A stretch of 64,000 nt of DNA from Mycobacterium decipiens (lineage in GTDB: Bacteria > Actinomycetota > Actinomycetes > Mycobacteriales > Mycobacteriaceae), in NCBI RefSeq assembly GCF_963853665.1, contig NZ_OY970459.1, positions 3,720,001 through 3,784,000 on the forward strand, written 5' to 3'. The notes below the pieces were generated by a model that saw nothing but the letters and a program-made list of their open reading frames with translations, made no database searches and was not told where the DNA came from. The translations under genes were made by a program, and so were the position numbers. Of this stretch, positions 57,274 through 64,000 are shown piece by piece (position 1 is the first letter of the stretch; each line of letters begins with the position of its first letter).

Positions 57274-58695
57274 GTGAACGACTCGGTCCCAGCCGGGCGA
57301 CGATGCGGGCTGGATCGGCCCGCTGAGGAGCACGGCAATCAAGACCCAGCCGGGCGACGATGCGGGCTGGATCGGCCCGCTGAGGAGCACGGCAATCAAG
57401 ACCCAGCCGGGCTGCTGACCGACAAGTACGAGCTGACCATGCTGGCGGCCGCGCTGCGCGACGGCACCGCGCATCGCCGCACCACGTTCGAGGTGTTCGC
57501 TCGGCGACTCCCCGCGGGTCGTCGCTACGGCGTAGTCGCCGGAACCGGCCGGCTGCTGGAAGCTCTGCCGCAGTTCAGGTTCGACGCTGACGCGTGCGAG
57601 CTGCTGAACCAATTCCTCGACCCCGACACGGTGTGTTTTCTGCGCGAATTCCGGTTCGGCGGCGACATCGACGGCTACGCCGAGGGTGAGCTGTACTTCC
57701 CCGGGTCCCCGGTGCTCTCGGTACACGGCAGCTTCGCCGAATGCGTGGTGCTGGAAACGCTGGTGCTGTCGATCTTCAACCACGACACGGCGATCGCCTC
57801 CGCGGCGGCCCGCATGGTCAGCGCCGCCGGGCATCGCCCGCTGATTGAGATGGGCTCGCGCCGGACCCACGAACGCGCCGCGATCGCGGCAGCGCGGGCG
57901 GCCTATATCGCCGGCTTCGCCGGGTCGTCCAACTTGGAGGCGCAGCGACGCTACGGGGTGCCTGCGCACGGCACCGCCGCGCACGCATTCACCATGCTGC
58001 ACACCCAGCGGGACGGCCCCATCGAATCGGCCGAACTGGCCGCATTCCGGGCTCAGGTCGATGCGCTGGGCGCGGCTACCACGCTGCTGGTAGACACCTA
58101 TGACGTGACGACCGGTGTGGCCAATGCGGTGGCCGCCGCCGGCACCGCGCTCGGCGCGGTCCGCATCGACTCCGGTGAGCTGGGGGTACTGGCCCGCCAG
58201 GTGCGTGAGCAGCTCGATCGGCTGGGAGCCAGCCGTACCCGCATCGTGGTGTCCGGCGACCTCGACGAGTTCAGCATCGCCGCGCTGCGCGCCGAGCCCG
58301 TGGACAGCTACGGTGTGGGCACGTCGCTGGTCACCGGTTCGGGGGCCCCAACCGCGAACATGGTCTACAAACTGGTCGAGGTGGATGGCATCGCGGTGCA
58401 GAAGCGCAGCAGCCACAAGGAAACCCACGGCGGCCACAAGGAGGCGCTGCGGTTGTCGCGTCCGACCGGCACCATCACCGAGGAGATCGTGTACCCGGCG
58501 GGCCACCCGCCGGGTACCGCCGAGCCGTCCCGGGTGTTGACGACGCCGCTGGTCCGAGGCGGGCAGGTGGTGGCCGATTGTGACCTTGCCGCAGCCCGGG
58601 AGTTGGTCGCGTCCGGGCTGCGGAGCCTGCCGTGGGAGGGGCTGAAGCTGGCGCACGGCGACCCGGCGATTCCAACACAGACGATCACGGCCTGA
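57274..58695 (+). CDS. pncB1: PncB1: nicotinate phosphoribosyltransferase (Rv1330c)
   Basis: From GTG 57274 the product has 473 residues, about 25 more than remembered H37Rv PncB1 (448). The excess is two copies of a 19-residue in-frame repeat before [10 protein letters not shown]. Conserved features are [24 protein letters not shown] with the phosphate-binding Arg region, [12 protein letters not shown] and [21 protein letters not shown]. It converts nicotinate and PRPP to NaMN for NAD salvage. The frame is open upstream to 57142, across clpS, and that extension is rejected. dinG follows closely. Confidence 0.93.
   Translation: MNDSVPAGRRCGLDRPAEEHGNQDPAGRRCGLDRPAEEHGNQDPAGLLTDKYELTMLAAALRDGTAHRRTTFEVFARRLPAGRRYGVVAGTGRLLEALPQFRFDADACELLNQFLDPDTVCFLREFRFGGDIDGYAEGELYFPGSPVLSVHGSFAECVVLETLVLSIFNHDTAIASAAARMVSAAGHRPLIEMGSRRTHERAAIAAARAAYIAGFAGSSNLEAQRRYGVPAHGTAAHAFTMLHTQRDGPIESAELAAFRAQVDALGAATTLLVDTYDVTTGVANAVAAAGTALGAVRIDSGELGVLARQVREQLDRLGASRTRIVVSGDLDEFSIAALRAEPVDSYGVGTSLVTGSGAPTANMVYKLVEVDGIAVQKRSSHKETHGGHKEALRLSRPTGTITEEIVYPAGHPPGTAEPSRVLTTPLVRGGQVVADCDLAAARELVASGLRSLPWEGLKLAHGDPAIPTQTITA
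57288..57411 (+). repeat. 57-bp in-frame tandem repeat at the start of pncB1
   Basis: Two full copies (57288-57344 and 57345-57401) plus 10 bases of a third. 57 bp equals 19 codons, so changes in copy number would keep frame. Each copy contains a hairpin with arms GCGGGC and GCCCGC. Being intragenic and possibly variable in number, it is a candidate VNTR. Confidence 0.93.
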
Positions 58696-58732
58696 GCGGC
58701 CGGTGCGACAGCAGGGAGTGACCACGTCCAAC

Positions 58733-60766
58733 GTGTCTGAGTCCTGGTCCCAGTCCGTGCCCGAGTTGCTGGCCACTGCGGTGGCCGCGCTCGGCGGCAG
58801 CGAACGCCGCGGCCAGCTGGAGATGGCTACCGCCGTCGCGGCGGCTTTCGAGACCGGCGAGCACCTCGTGGTGCAGGCCGGCACCGGTACCGGCAAGTCG
58901 CTGGCCTATCTGGTTCCGGCGATCATTCGCGCGGTCAGCGACGACGCACCGGTCGTGGTGTCGACGGCGACCATCGCCCTGCAGCGTCAACTCGTCGACC
59001 GCGACCTGCCCCGGCTGGCCGATGCGCTCGCCGATGCGCTGCCCCGCCGTCCGCAGTACGCGTTGCTCAAAGGGCGGCGGAACTACTTGTGCCTGAACAA
59101 GATCCACGGCAATGTTCCAGGTGGCGCCACCGGTGAGTCTGAGGACGAACGGCCCCAGGAGGAACTCTTCGACCCGATGGCGGTCACCGCGTTGGGACGC
59201 GACGTGCAACGGCTCACCACCTGGGCATCGACGACCGACTCCGGTGACCGCGACGACCTCAAACCCGGCGTGCCGGAACGCTCCTGGTCTCAGGTCAGCG
59301 TTTCGGCGCGGGAATGCATCGGGGTGGCCCGCTGCGCGTTCGGTTCGCAGTGTTTCTCCGAACGGGCACGGGGCCGGGCCGGCGCCGCCGATATCGTCGT
59401 CACCAACCACGCGCTACTGGCCATCGATGCCGTTGCCGAATCGGCGGTGCTGCCCGAACACGCGCTGTTGGTCGTCGACGAAGCACACGAGTTGGTAGAC
59501 CGGGTGACGTCGGTGGCGACCGCGGAGCTGACATCGACCACCCTCGGTGTCGCCGCGCGGCGGATCGCCCGATTGGTGGATCCCGAGCTGACCCAGCGGC
59601 TGGAGGCGGCGTCGGCCACCTTCACCTCGGCGATCCATGACGCCCAAGCGATTGGGCCGGGCCGAATCGATCAGCTTGACGAGGAGACCGCAACATACCT
59701 GGCCGCGCTGCGCGATGCGGCCAGCGCGGCACGGTCAGCGATCGACACCACCAGCGACGCGAAGGCGGCGTCGGCACGCGCCGAAGCGGTTGCCGCACTG
59801 ATCGAGATCGCTGATACCGCATCGCGAATCCTGAAGTCGTTCTCCCCCGCTATCCCCGATCGCACCGACGTAGTTTGGCTGGACCACGAGGACAACCGCG
59901 GGTCGCTGCGCGCCGCGCTGCGGGTGGCTCCGTTGTCTGTCGCCGCACTCCTGTCCACCAAGGTGTTCTCGCGTGCGACGACGGTGTTGACATCTGCGAC
60001 GCTGACAATCGGCGGATCCTTCGACGCGATGGCCACGGCGTGGGGCCTGACGGCAGACACGCGCTGGCGTGGGGTGGACGTCGGCTCGCCGTTTCACCAC
60101 GACAAGTCGGGAATCCTCTACATCGCCGCCCATCTTCCGCCGCCAGGCCGGGACGGTACCGGCTCGGTCGAGCAGCTGACCGAAATCGCCGAACTCATCA
60201 CCGCCGCAGGCGGGCGAACCCTGGGATTGTTCTCGTCGATGCGGGCGGCCCGGGCCGCCGCCGAGGCGATGCGCGAGCGGCTGTCCACGCCGGTGTTGTG
60301 CCAGGGCGATGACAACACGTCCGCGCTGATCGAGCAGTTCACCGCCGACGCGGCGACCTCGCTGTTCGGCACGCTGTCGTTGTGGCAGGGTGTCGACGTG
60401 CCCGGGCCGTCGCTGTCGCTCGTGTTGATCGACCGCATCCCGTTTCCCCGACCGGACGATCCGCTGCTGAGTGCCCGACAGCGTGCGGTGGCCGCCCACG
60501 GCGGCAACGGTTTCATGACGGTCTCCGCCAGCCACGCGGCGTTGCTACTAGCGCAGGGATCCGGCCGGCTGTTGCGCCGCGTCACCGATCGGGGCGTGGT
60601 CGCGGTGCTTGACTCGCGGATGGCCACCGCCCGTTATGGCGGATTCCTGCGAGCCTCCCTACCACCGTTCTGGCAGACCACCAACGCCGCGCAGGTGCGC
60701 GGGGCCCTGCAGCGCCTCAGCGCCGCGCCGGAACCGCGCGAGCAGACGCAGAATCGCACGATTTAG
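58733..60766 (+). CDS. dinG: DinG-family XPD-like DNA helicase (Rv1329c)
   Basis: The 677-residue superfamily 2 helicase has Walker A AGTGTGKS (49-56), DEAH box VVDEAHEL, iron-sulfur Cys ligands in YLCLNK, RECIGVARCAFGSQCF, and C-terminal motifs SLWQGVDVPGPSLS and QGSGRLLRR. It should unwind DNA 5' to 3' and resolve G-quadruplexes or R-loops. GTG 58733 matches the H37Rv-type start VSES; GTG 58718 and 58703 are possible. The last residues (QTQNRTI) and the stop are encoded inside a long hairpin arm. Confidence 0.94.
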   Translation: MSESWSQSVPELLATAVAALGGSERRGQLEMATAVAAAFETGEHLVVQAGTGTGKSLAYLVPAIIRAVSDDAPVVVSTATIALQRQLVDRDLPRLADALADALPRRPQYALLKGRRNYLCLNKIHGNVPGGATGESEDERPQEELFDPMAVTALGRDVQRLTTWASTTDSGDRDDLKPGVPERSWSQVSVSARECIGVARCAFGSQCFSERARGRAGAADIVVTNHALLAIDAVAESAVLPEHALLVVDEAHELVDRVTSVATAELTSTTLGVAARRIARLVDPELTQRLEAASATFTSAIHDAQAIGPGRIDQLDEETATYLAALRDAASAARSAIDTTSDAKAASARAEAVAALIEIADTASRILKSFSPAIPDRTDVVWLDHEDNRGSLRAALRVAPLSVAALLSTKVFSRATTVLTSATLTIGGSFDAMATAWGLTADTRWRGVDVGSPFHHDKSGILYIAAHLPPPGRDGTGSVEQLTEIAELITAAGGRTLGLFSSMRAARAAAEAMRERLSTPVLCQGDDNTSALIEQFTADAATSLFGTLSLWQGVDVPGPSLSLVLIDRIPFPRPDDPLLSARQRAVAAHGGNGFMTVSASHAALLLAQGSGRLLRRVTDRGVVAVLDSRMATARYGGFLRASLPPFWQTTNAAQVRGALQRLSAAPEPREQTQNRTI

Positions 60767-60796
60767 TTCGAAATCGTGCGATTCTGCGTCTGCTCG
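60739..60796. terminator. 26-bp perfect hairpin between convergent dinG and glgP
   Basis: Arms 60739-60764 and 60771-60796 are fully complementary, around a 6-nt loop (AGTTCG). The left arm includes the dinG end, and the TAG stop begins at its last base. The position between convergent genes fits a bidirectional terminator. The GCAGACGCA...TGCGTCTGC form recalls palindromes I associate with mycobacterial intergenic regions. Confidence 0.85.
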
Positions 60797-60812
60797 GCGG
60801 GCTCGCCAGCCG

Positions 60813-63422
60813 TCAGGCGAGGGTAACCAGGCCAAGCTCGTTGCTGGCGGCCAGCATCGGATTGCGCGGCAGCACCCGTACCGTGTATCCCAGCGCACCC
60901 GCCAGCGGCAACGGCGTGGTCGTCGAGAAGATCTGGTAACCACCGTCACCGGTGCCGGTGTGCGACATCTCGACGGTGACCGGATCCAGCAGCACATCAC
61001 CGGAGTCGACCCGGCCCAGCACCGCCTGCACCGTCACATCCTGGGGTCCCAGCCCGGCCAGCCGCACGGTTGCCGTCAGGGTCAGTTTCGAACCGAGCAG
61101 CGGAGTATCCGGCAGACCGGTGCTGTCGACGTCGGTGATCTCGACCTTGGGCCATGCCTGCGCTACGCGCCGACGGTAGTCGGTCAGCTCACGCGCCGCG
61201 CCGAACGCGACGCCGGCCGCCTCACCTTCGTAGCCGGTCCCGACGGTCCTGCGGAAAGACTGCGCCGCCGGTGCGTAGTAGTGCTCGACGTAGTCACGCA
61301 CCATCCGGGAAGCCAGCACCTTGGGCCCGAGTGTTTGTAAGGTGTGCCGCACCATCTCGATCCATCGCTGCGGCACCCCGTGTTCATCGCGCTCGTAGAA
61401 CTTCGGTGCCACCGCTTGTGCCATCAGGTCGTATAGCGCGGCGGACTCCAGGTCGTCGCGACGGTCCTCGTCGGCTACACCATCGGCAGACGGTATCTCC
61501 CAACCGTTTTCGCCGTCGTACCACTCGTCCCACCAGCCGTCGCGGATCGACAGATTGAGGCCGCCGTTGAGCGCACTCTTCATCCCCGAGGTGCCGCACG
61601 CCTCCAACGGCCGCAGCGGATTGTTCAACCAGACGTCGCACCCCCAGTACAGCAACCGGGCCATCGACATGTCGTAATTCGGCAGGAAGGCGATGCGGTG
61701 GCGGACCTGCGGCCGGTCGGCGAACCGCACCACCTGCTGGATCAGCGCCTTGCCCCCGTCGTCGGCCGGGTGCGACTTCCCGGCCACGATCAGCTGGATC
61801 GGCCGCTGTTCGTCGAGCAGGAGTTGTTCCAGCCGATCGGGATCGCGCAGCATCAAGGTCAATCGCTTGTACGTCGGGACCCGCCGAGCGAACCCGACGG
61901 TAAGCACATTCGGATCGAACGCCGTCGCGATCCAACCCAGTTCGGCATCGGTTGCGCCGCGTTCCAGCCACGATTGACGCAAACGCACCCGGACGTCCTC
62001 CACCAGCATGGACCGCAGTTGTGACCGGATCCACCACAGATGACCGGGATCGACCTGCTGCAGCCGCTGCCAGACGACGGGCTCGCGCAGCGAGTCCGAC
62101 CCGGCCAGTTCGCGGCCCAGCTGCAACCACTGCGGCGCCGCCCAGGTGGGCGCGTGCACGCCGTTGGTAATGGAGCCGATCGGCACCTCGTCGGGGTCGA
62201 ATCCCGCCCACAACTCGTTGAACATGGAACGACTGACCCGGCCATGCAGCAACGAGACGCCGTTGGCCCGCTGCGCCAGCCGCAGACCCATGTGGGCCAT
62301 GTTGAACTTGGCCGGATCGTCCTCGGCACCCAGCGCGATGATGCGGTCGGTCGGCAACCCGGGCAGCAACCGGGACACCCCATCGTCGACCTTGTCATCG
62401 AAGTAGCGCCGCACCATCTCGAGCGGGAACCGGTCGATCCCGGCGGGCACCGGAGTGTGGGTGGTGAACACCGTGGCCGACCGCACCACCGTCAGTGCGG
62501 TATCGAAGTCCAAACCTGCGTCGGTGACCAGTTCGCGGATGCGTTCGGCGCCGAGGAATCCGGCGTGGCCCTCGTTCATGTGAAAGACCTCGGGCGGGGT
62601 GAGCTTTTCGATGGCGGTGTACGCGCGGATCGCCCGCGCCCCGCCGATACCGGCCAGGATCTCTTGCTTGATGCGATGTTCCTGGTCACCACCGTAGAGC
62701 CGGTCCGTGACGCTGCGCAGGTCGTGCTCGTTCTCGGGGATGTCGGAATCCAGCAGAAGCAGCGGAACCCGACCCACCTGCGCGACCCAGATCCGGGCCC
62801 GCAACGCACCGTTGTCGCCCAGGGCGACCTCGACCAGTACCGGATCTCCGGTGGCGTCGGTGAGCAAGCGCAACGGCAGCCCTTGCGGATCCAGCGATGG
62901 GTAGGTCTCGTGCTGCCAGCCGTCTGCGGTCAGTGACTGCCGGAAGTAGCCGGAGCGGTAATACAACCCCACCGCGATCAGCGGCACCCCCAGATCGGAA
63001 GCGGATTTCAGATGGTCACCAGCCAGAATCCCAAGGCCGCCGGAATAATTCGGCAACACCTCGGCTACCCCGAACTCCATCGAGAAGTAGGCGATCCCGG
63101 TCGGCATCGCTACGCCGGCGTCCCGCTGTTCCTGATACCACAACGGACGGCACAGGTAGTCATTCAAGTCGGCCGCCAGCTCATCGAGCAGGCCCAGAAA
63201 TCCTTCGTCCAGCGCAAGTTCGTCGAGACGTGCCGGGCTCACCGCACCCAGCAGCGCGACCGGATCACGACCGCAGTGCGCCCACAGGGCGGGGTCGATG
63301 GCCGCGAACAGGTCCTGCGTCGGCTTGTCCCACGACCACCTCAGGTTGGTGGACAGCTGATCCAGGGCGGCTAGACGTTCGGGCAGGTGGGCTCGGACGG
63401 TAAACCGGCGAAGGGCTTTCAC
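60813..63422 (-). CDS. glgP: GlgP: alpha-glucan (glycogen) phosphorylase (Rv1328)
   Basis: The 869-residue GT35 phosphorylase of the shorter bacterial type (H37Rv about 863) has the N-terminal TNLRWSWDKPTQDLF, GNDGA-like VALGDNGALRARI, HMNEGHAGFL and the PLP lysine region CGTSGMKSALNGGLNLS. It releases glucose-1-phosphate from alpha-1,4-glucan. GTG 63422 follows AGGGA closely. It is divergent from glgE, whose enzyme builds the same polymer from maltose-1-phosphate. Confidence 0.95.
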   Translation of the reverse strand: MKALRRFTVRAHLPERLAALDQLSTNLRWSWDKPTQDLFAAIDPALWAHCGRDPVALLGAVSPARLDELALDEGFLGLLDELAADLNDYLCRPLWYQEQRDAGVAMPTGIAYFSMEFGVAEVLPNYSGGLGILAGDHLKSASDLGVPLIAVGLYYRSGYFRQSLTADGWQHETYPSLDPQGLPLRLLTDATGDPVLVEVALGDNGALRARIWVAQVGRVPLLLLDSDIPENEHDLRSVTDRLYGGDQEHRIKQEILAGIGGARAIRAYTAIEKLTPPEVFHMNEGHAGFLGAERIRELVTDAGLDFDTALTVVRSATVFTTHTPVPAGIDRFPLEMVRRYFDDKVDDGVSRLLPGLPTDRIIALGAEDDPAKFNMAHMGLRLAQRANGVSLLHGRVSRSMFNELWAGFDPDEVPIGSITNGVHAPTWAAPQWLQLGRELAGSDSLREPVVWQRLQQVDPGHLWWIRSQLRSMLVEDVRVRLRQSWLERGATDAELGWIATAFDPNVLTVGFARRVPTYKRLTLMLRDPDRLEQLLLDEQRPIQLIVAGKSHPADDGGKALIQQVVRFADRPQVRHRIAFLPNYDMSMARLLYWGCDVWLNNPLRPLEACGTSGMKSALNGGLNLSIRDGWWDEWYDGENGWEIPSADGVADEDRRDDLESAALYDLMAQAVAPKFYERDEHGVPQRWIEMVRHTLQTLGPKVLASRMVRDYVEHYYAPAAQSFRRTVGTGYEGEAAGVAFGAARELTDYRRRVAQAWPKVEITDVDSTGLPDTPLLGSKLTLTATVRLAGLGPQDVTVQAVLGRVDSGDVLLDPVTVEMSHTGTGDGGYQIFSTTTPLPLAGALGYTVRVLPRNPMLAASNELGLVTLA

Positions 63423-63554
63423 GCATCCCTACCTTACTGAGATTCGCCGCATGCAGTGCTCCCGGCGAACGCCATGCCCCCGCGCACGTGGTCGGCCACT
63501 AGGGTGGGTAATGGGCGCAAGAGGGACACAGGGAACGACACACAGGACGGCCCG

Positions 63555-64000
63555 GTGATTAGCCGGGCAATCGGAACGGAAACGGAGTGGTGGGTGCCCG
63601 GTCGTGTCGAGGTCGACAACGTCGCACCCGTCGTGTCGTGCGGCGCGTACCCCGCCAAGGCGGTGGTCGGCGAGGTGGTCCCGGTCAGCGCGGCGGTTTG
63701 GCGCGAAGGCCACGAGGCTGTGGCGGCGACGCTGGTCGTGCGCTACCTCGGGATGCGTTACCCGCGCCTGACGGACGGACCCCGGATCAACGCCGTTCAG
63801 ACCCCGGCGGCTGGACCCGAAACGAGCTCAGCCGAGCCGCAGCAACGCGTCAAACCGCTGCTAATCCCGATGACGATGGGCCAGGAACCCTTCGTTTTCC
63901 ACGGTCAGTTCACCCCCGACCGAATCGGTTTGTGGACCTTCCGGGTCGACGGCTGGGGTGACCCGATCCACACCTGGCGGCACGGGCTGGTCGCCAAGCT
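63555..64000 (+). CDS. glgE: GlgE: maltosyltransferase, N-terminal part, cut by the window end (Rv1327c)
   Basis: GTG 63555 opens [20 protein letters not shown], which continues uninterrupted to the window edge (148 codons). This matches the remembered N-terminal domains of GlgE, including [20 protein letters not shown] and [11 protein letters not shown], which precede the GH13 catalytic domain. GlgE extends alpha-1,4-glucan with maltose-1-phosphate. The catalytic part is outside the window. Sequence around [12 protein letters not shown] is longer than remembered in H37Rv. Confidence 0.93.
   Translation, partial: MISRAIGTETEWWVPGRVEVDNVAPVVSCGAYPAKAVVGEVVPVSAAVWREGHEAVAATLVVRYLGMRYPRLTDGPRINAVQTPAAGPETSSAEPQQRVKPLLIPMTMGQEPFVFHGQFTPDRIGLWTFRVDGWGDPIHTWRHGLVAK

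Noticed and set aside
57154..58896. Minus-strand open frame of 580 codons across pncB1
   Set aside because: It is the complement of a conserved enzyme and repeats the pncB1 tandem units. High GC at codon third positions keeps the opposite strand open.

Overview
This window reads as chromosomal DNA of a slow-growing Mycobacterium close to, but not inside, the M. tuberculosis complex. Many proteins match remembered M. tuberculosis H37Rv products in length and sequence (IrtA/IrtB, MbtK/L/M/N, RphA, MurI, CysM, CysO, Mec, ClpS, PncB1, DinG, GlgP, GlgE). Gene order follows H37Rv Rv1359 back to Rv1327c, so the strand shown is inverted relative to H37Rv numbering. Several blocks are absent from H37Rv as I remember it: a P450, two methyltransferases, a second GGDEF-EAL gene, an acyl-CoA catabolic operon, a lipoprotein gene between rdgB and rphA, and a whole mce operon between murI and the Rv1339 homologue. 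Species cannot be fixed from the sequence alone; relatives such as M. decipiens, M. lacus, M. riyadhense or M. kansasii are possible.

Layout. 1-6.4 kb: signalling genes. These are a cyclase-like protein, a very large cyclase-like/NB-ARC/LuxR regulator, and a divergent EAL protein. 6.4-17.3 kb: a coupled gene set (autoinducer-synthase/FeeM-like acyltransferase, cytochrome P450, E1-nitroreductase fusion MoeY, GGDEF-EAL), then two methyltransferases, a decayed IS3-type element and a second GGDEF-EAL gene. 17.5-19.6 kb: a TetR regulator, a decayed acyl-CoA synthetase, an SRPBCC protein and a small secreted protein. 19.7-27.1 kb: an acyl-CoA catabolic island with its GntR regulator, whose genes overlap by ATGA or GTGA, divergent from an acyl-CoA dehydrogenase that faces an APH-type kinase. 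27.1-35.5 kb: iron acquisition (irtAB, a tRNA-Leu, mbtK, mbtN-mbtM-mbtL) with three IdeR-like iron boxes. 35.6-39.3 kb: lprD, a DUF3817 gene, rdgB, an inserted lipoprotein gene, rphA and the Rv1339-type MBL-fold hydrolase.

39.6-52.0 kb: the mce island. It holds a Mce-associated membrane protein, three small secreted proteins, yrbEA-yrbEB, mceA-F and a terminal Mce-associated protein. 52.0-57.2 kb: a tightly overlapping minus-strand run, clpS, DUF2017 gene, DmpA-type peptidase, mec, cysO, cysM, rhomboid, murI (in transcription order). It contains the CysO-dependent cysteine pathway. 57.3-64 kb: pncB1 with an in-frame 57-bp tandem repeat, dinG, glgP (convergent with dinG over a 26-bp hairpin), and the start of glgE.

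The best candidate for an undescribed system is the FeeM-like/P450/MoeY/GGDEF-EAL set at 7.1-13.4 kb. It looks like a small-molecule pathway translationally tied to c-di-GMP turnover. The extra mce operon and the kinase-associated acyl-CoA island are the other large accessory units. Comparisons with H37Rv are from memory and were not computed.
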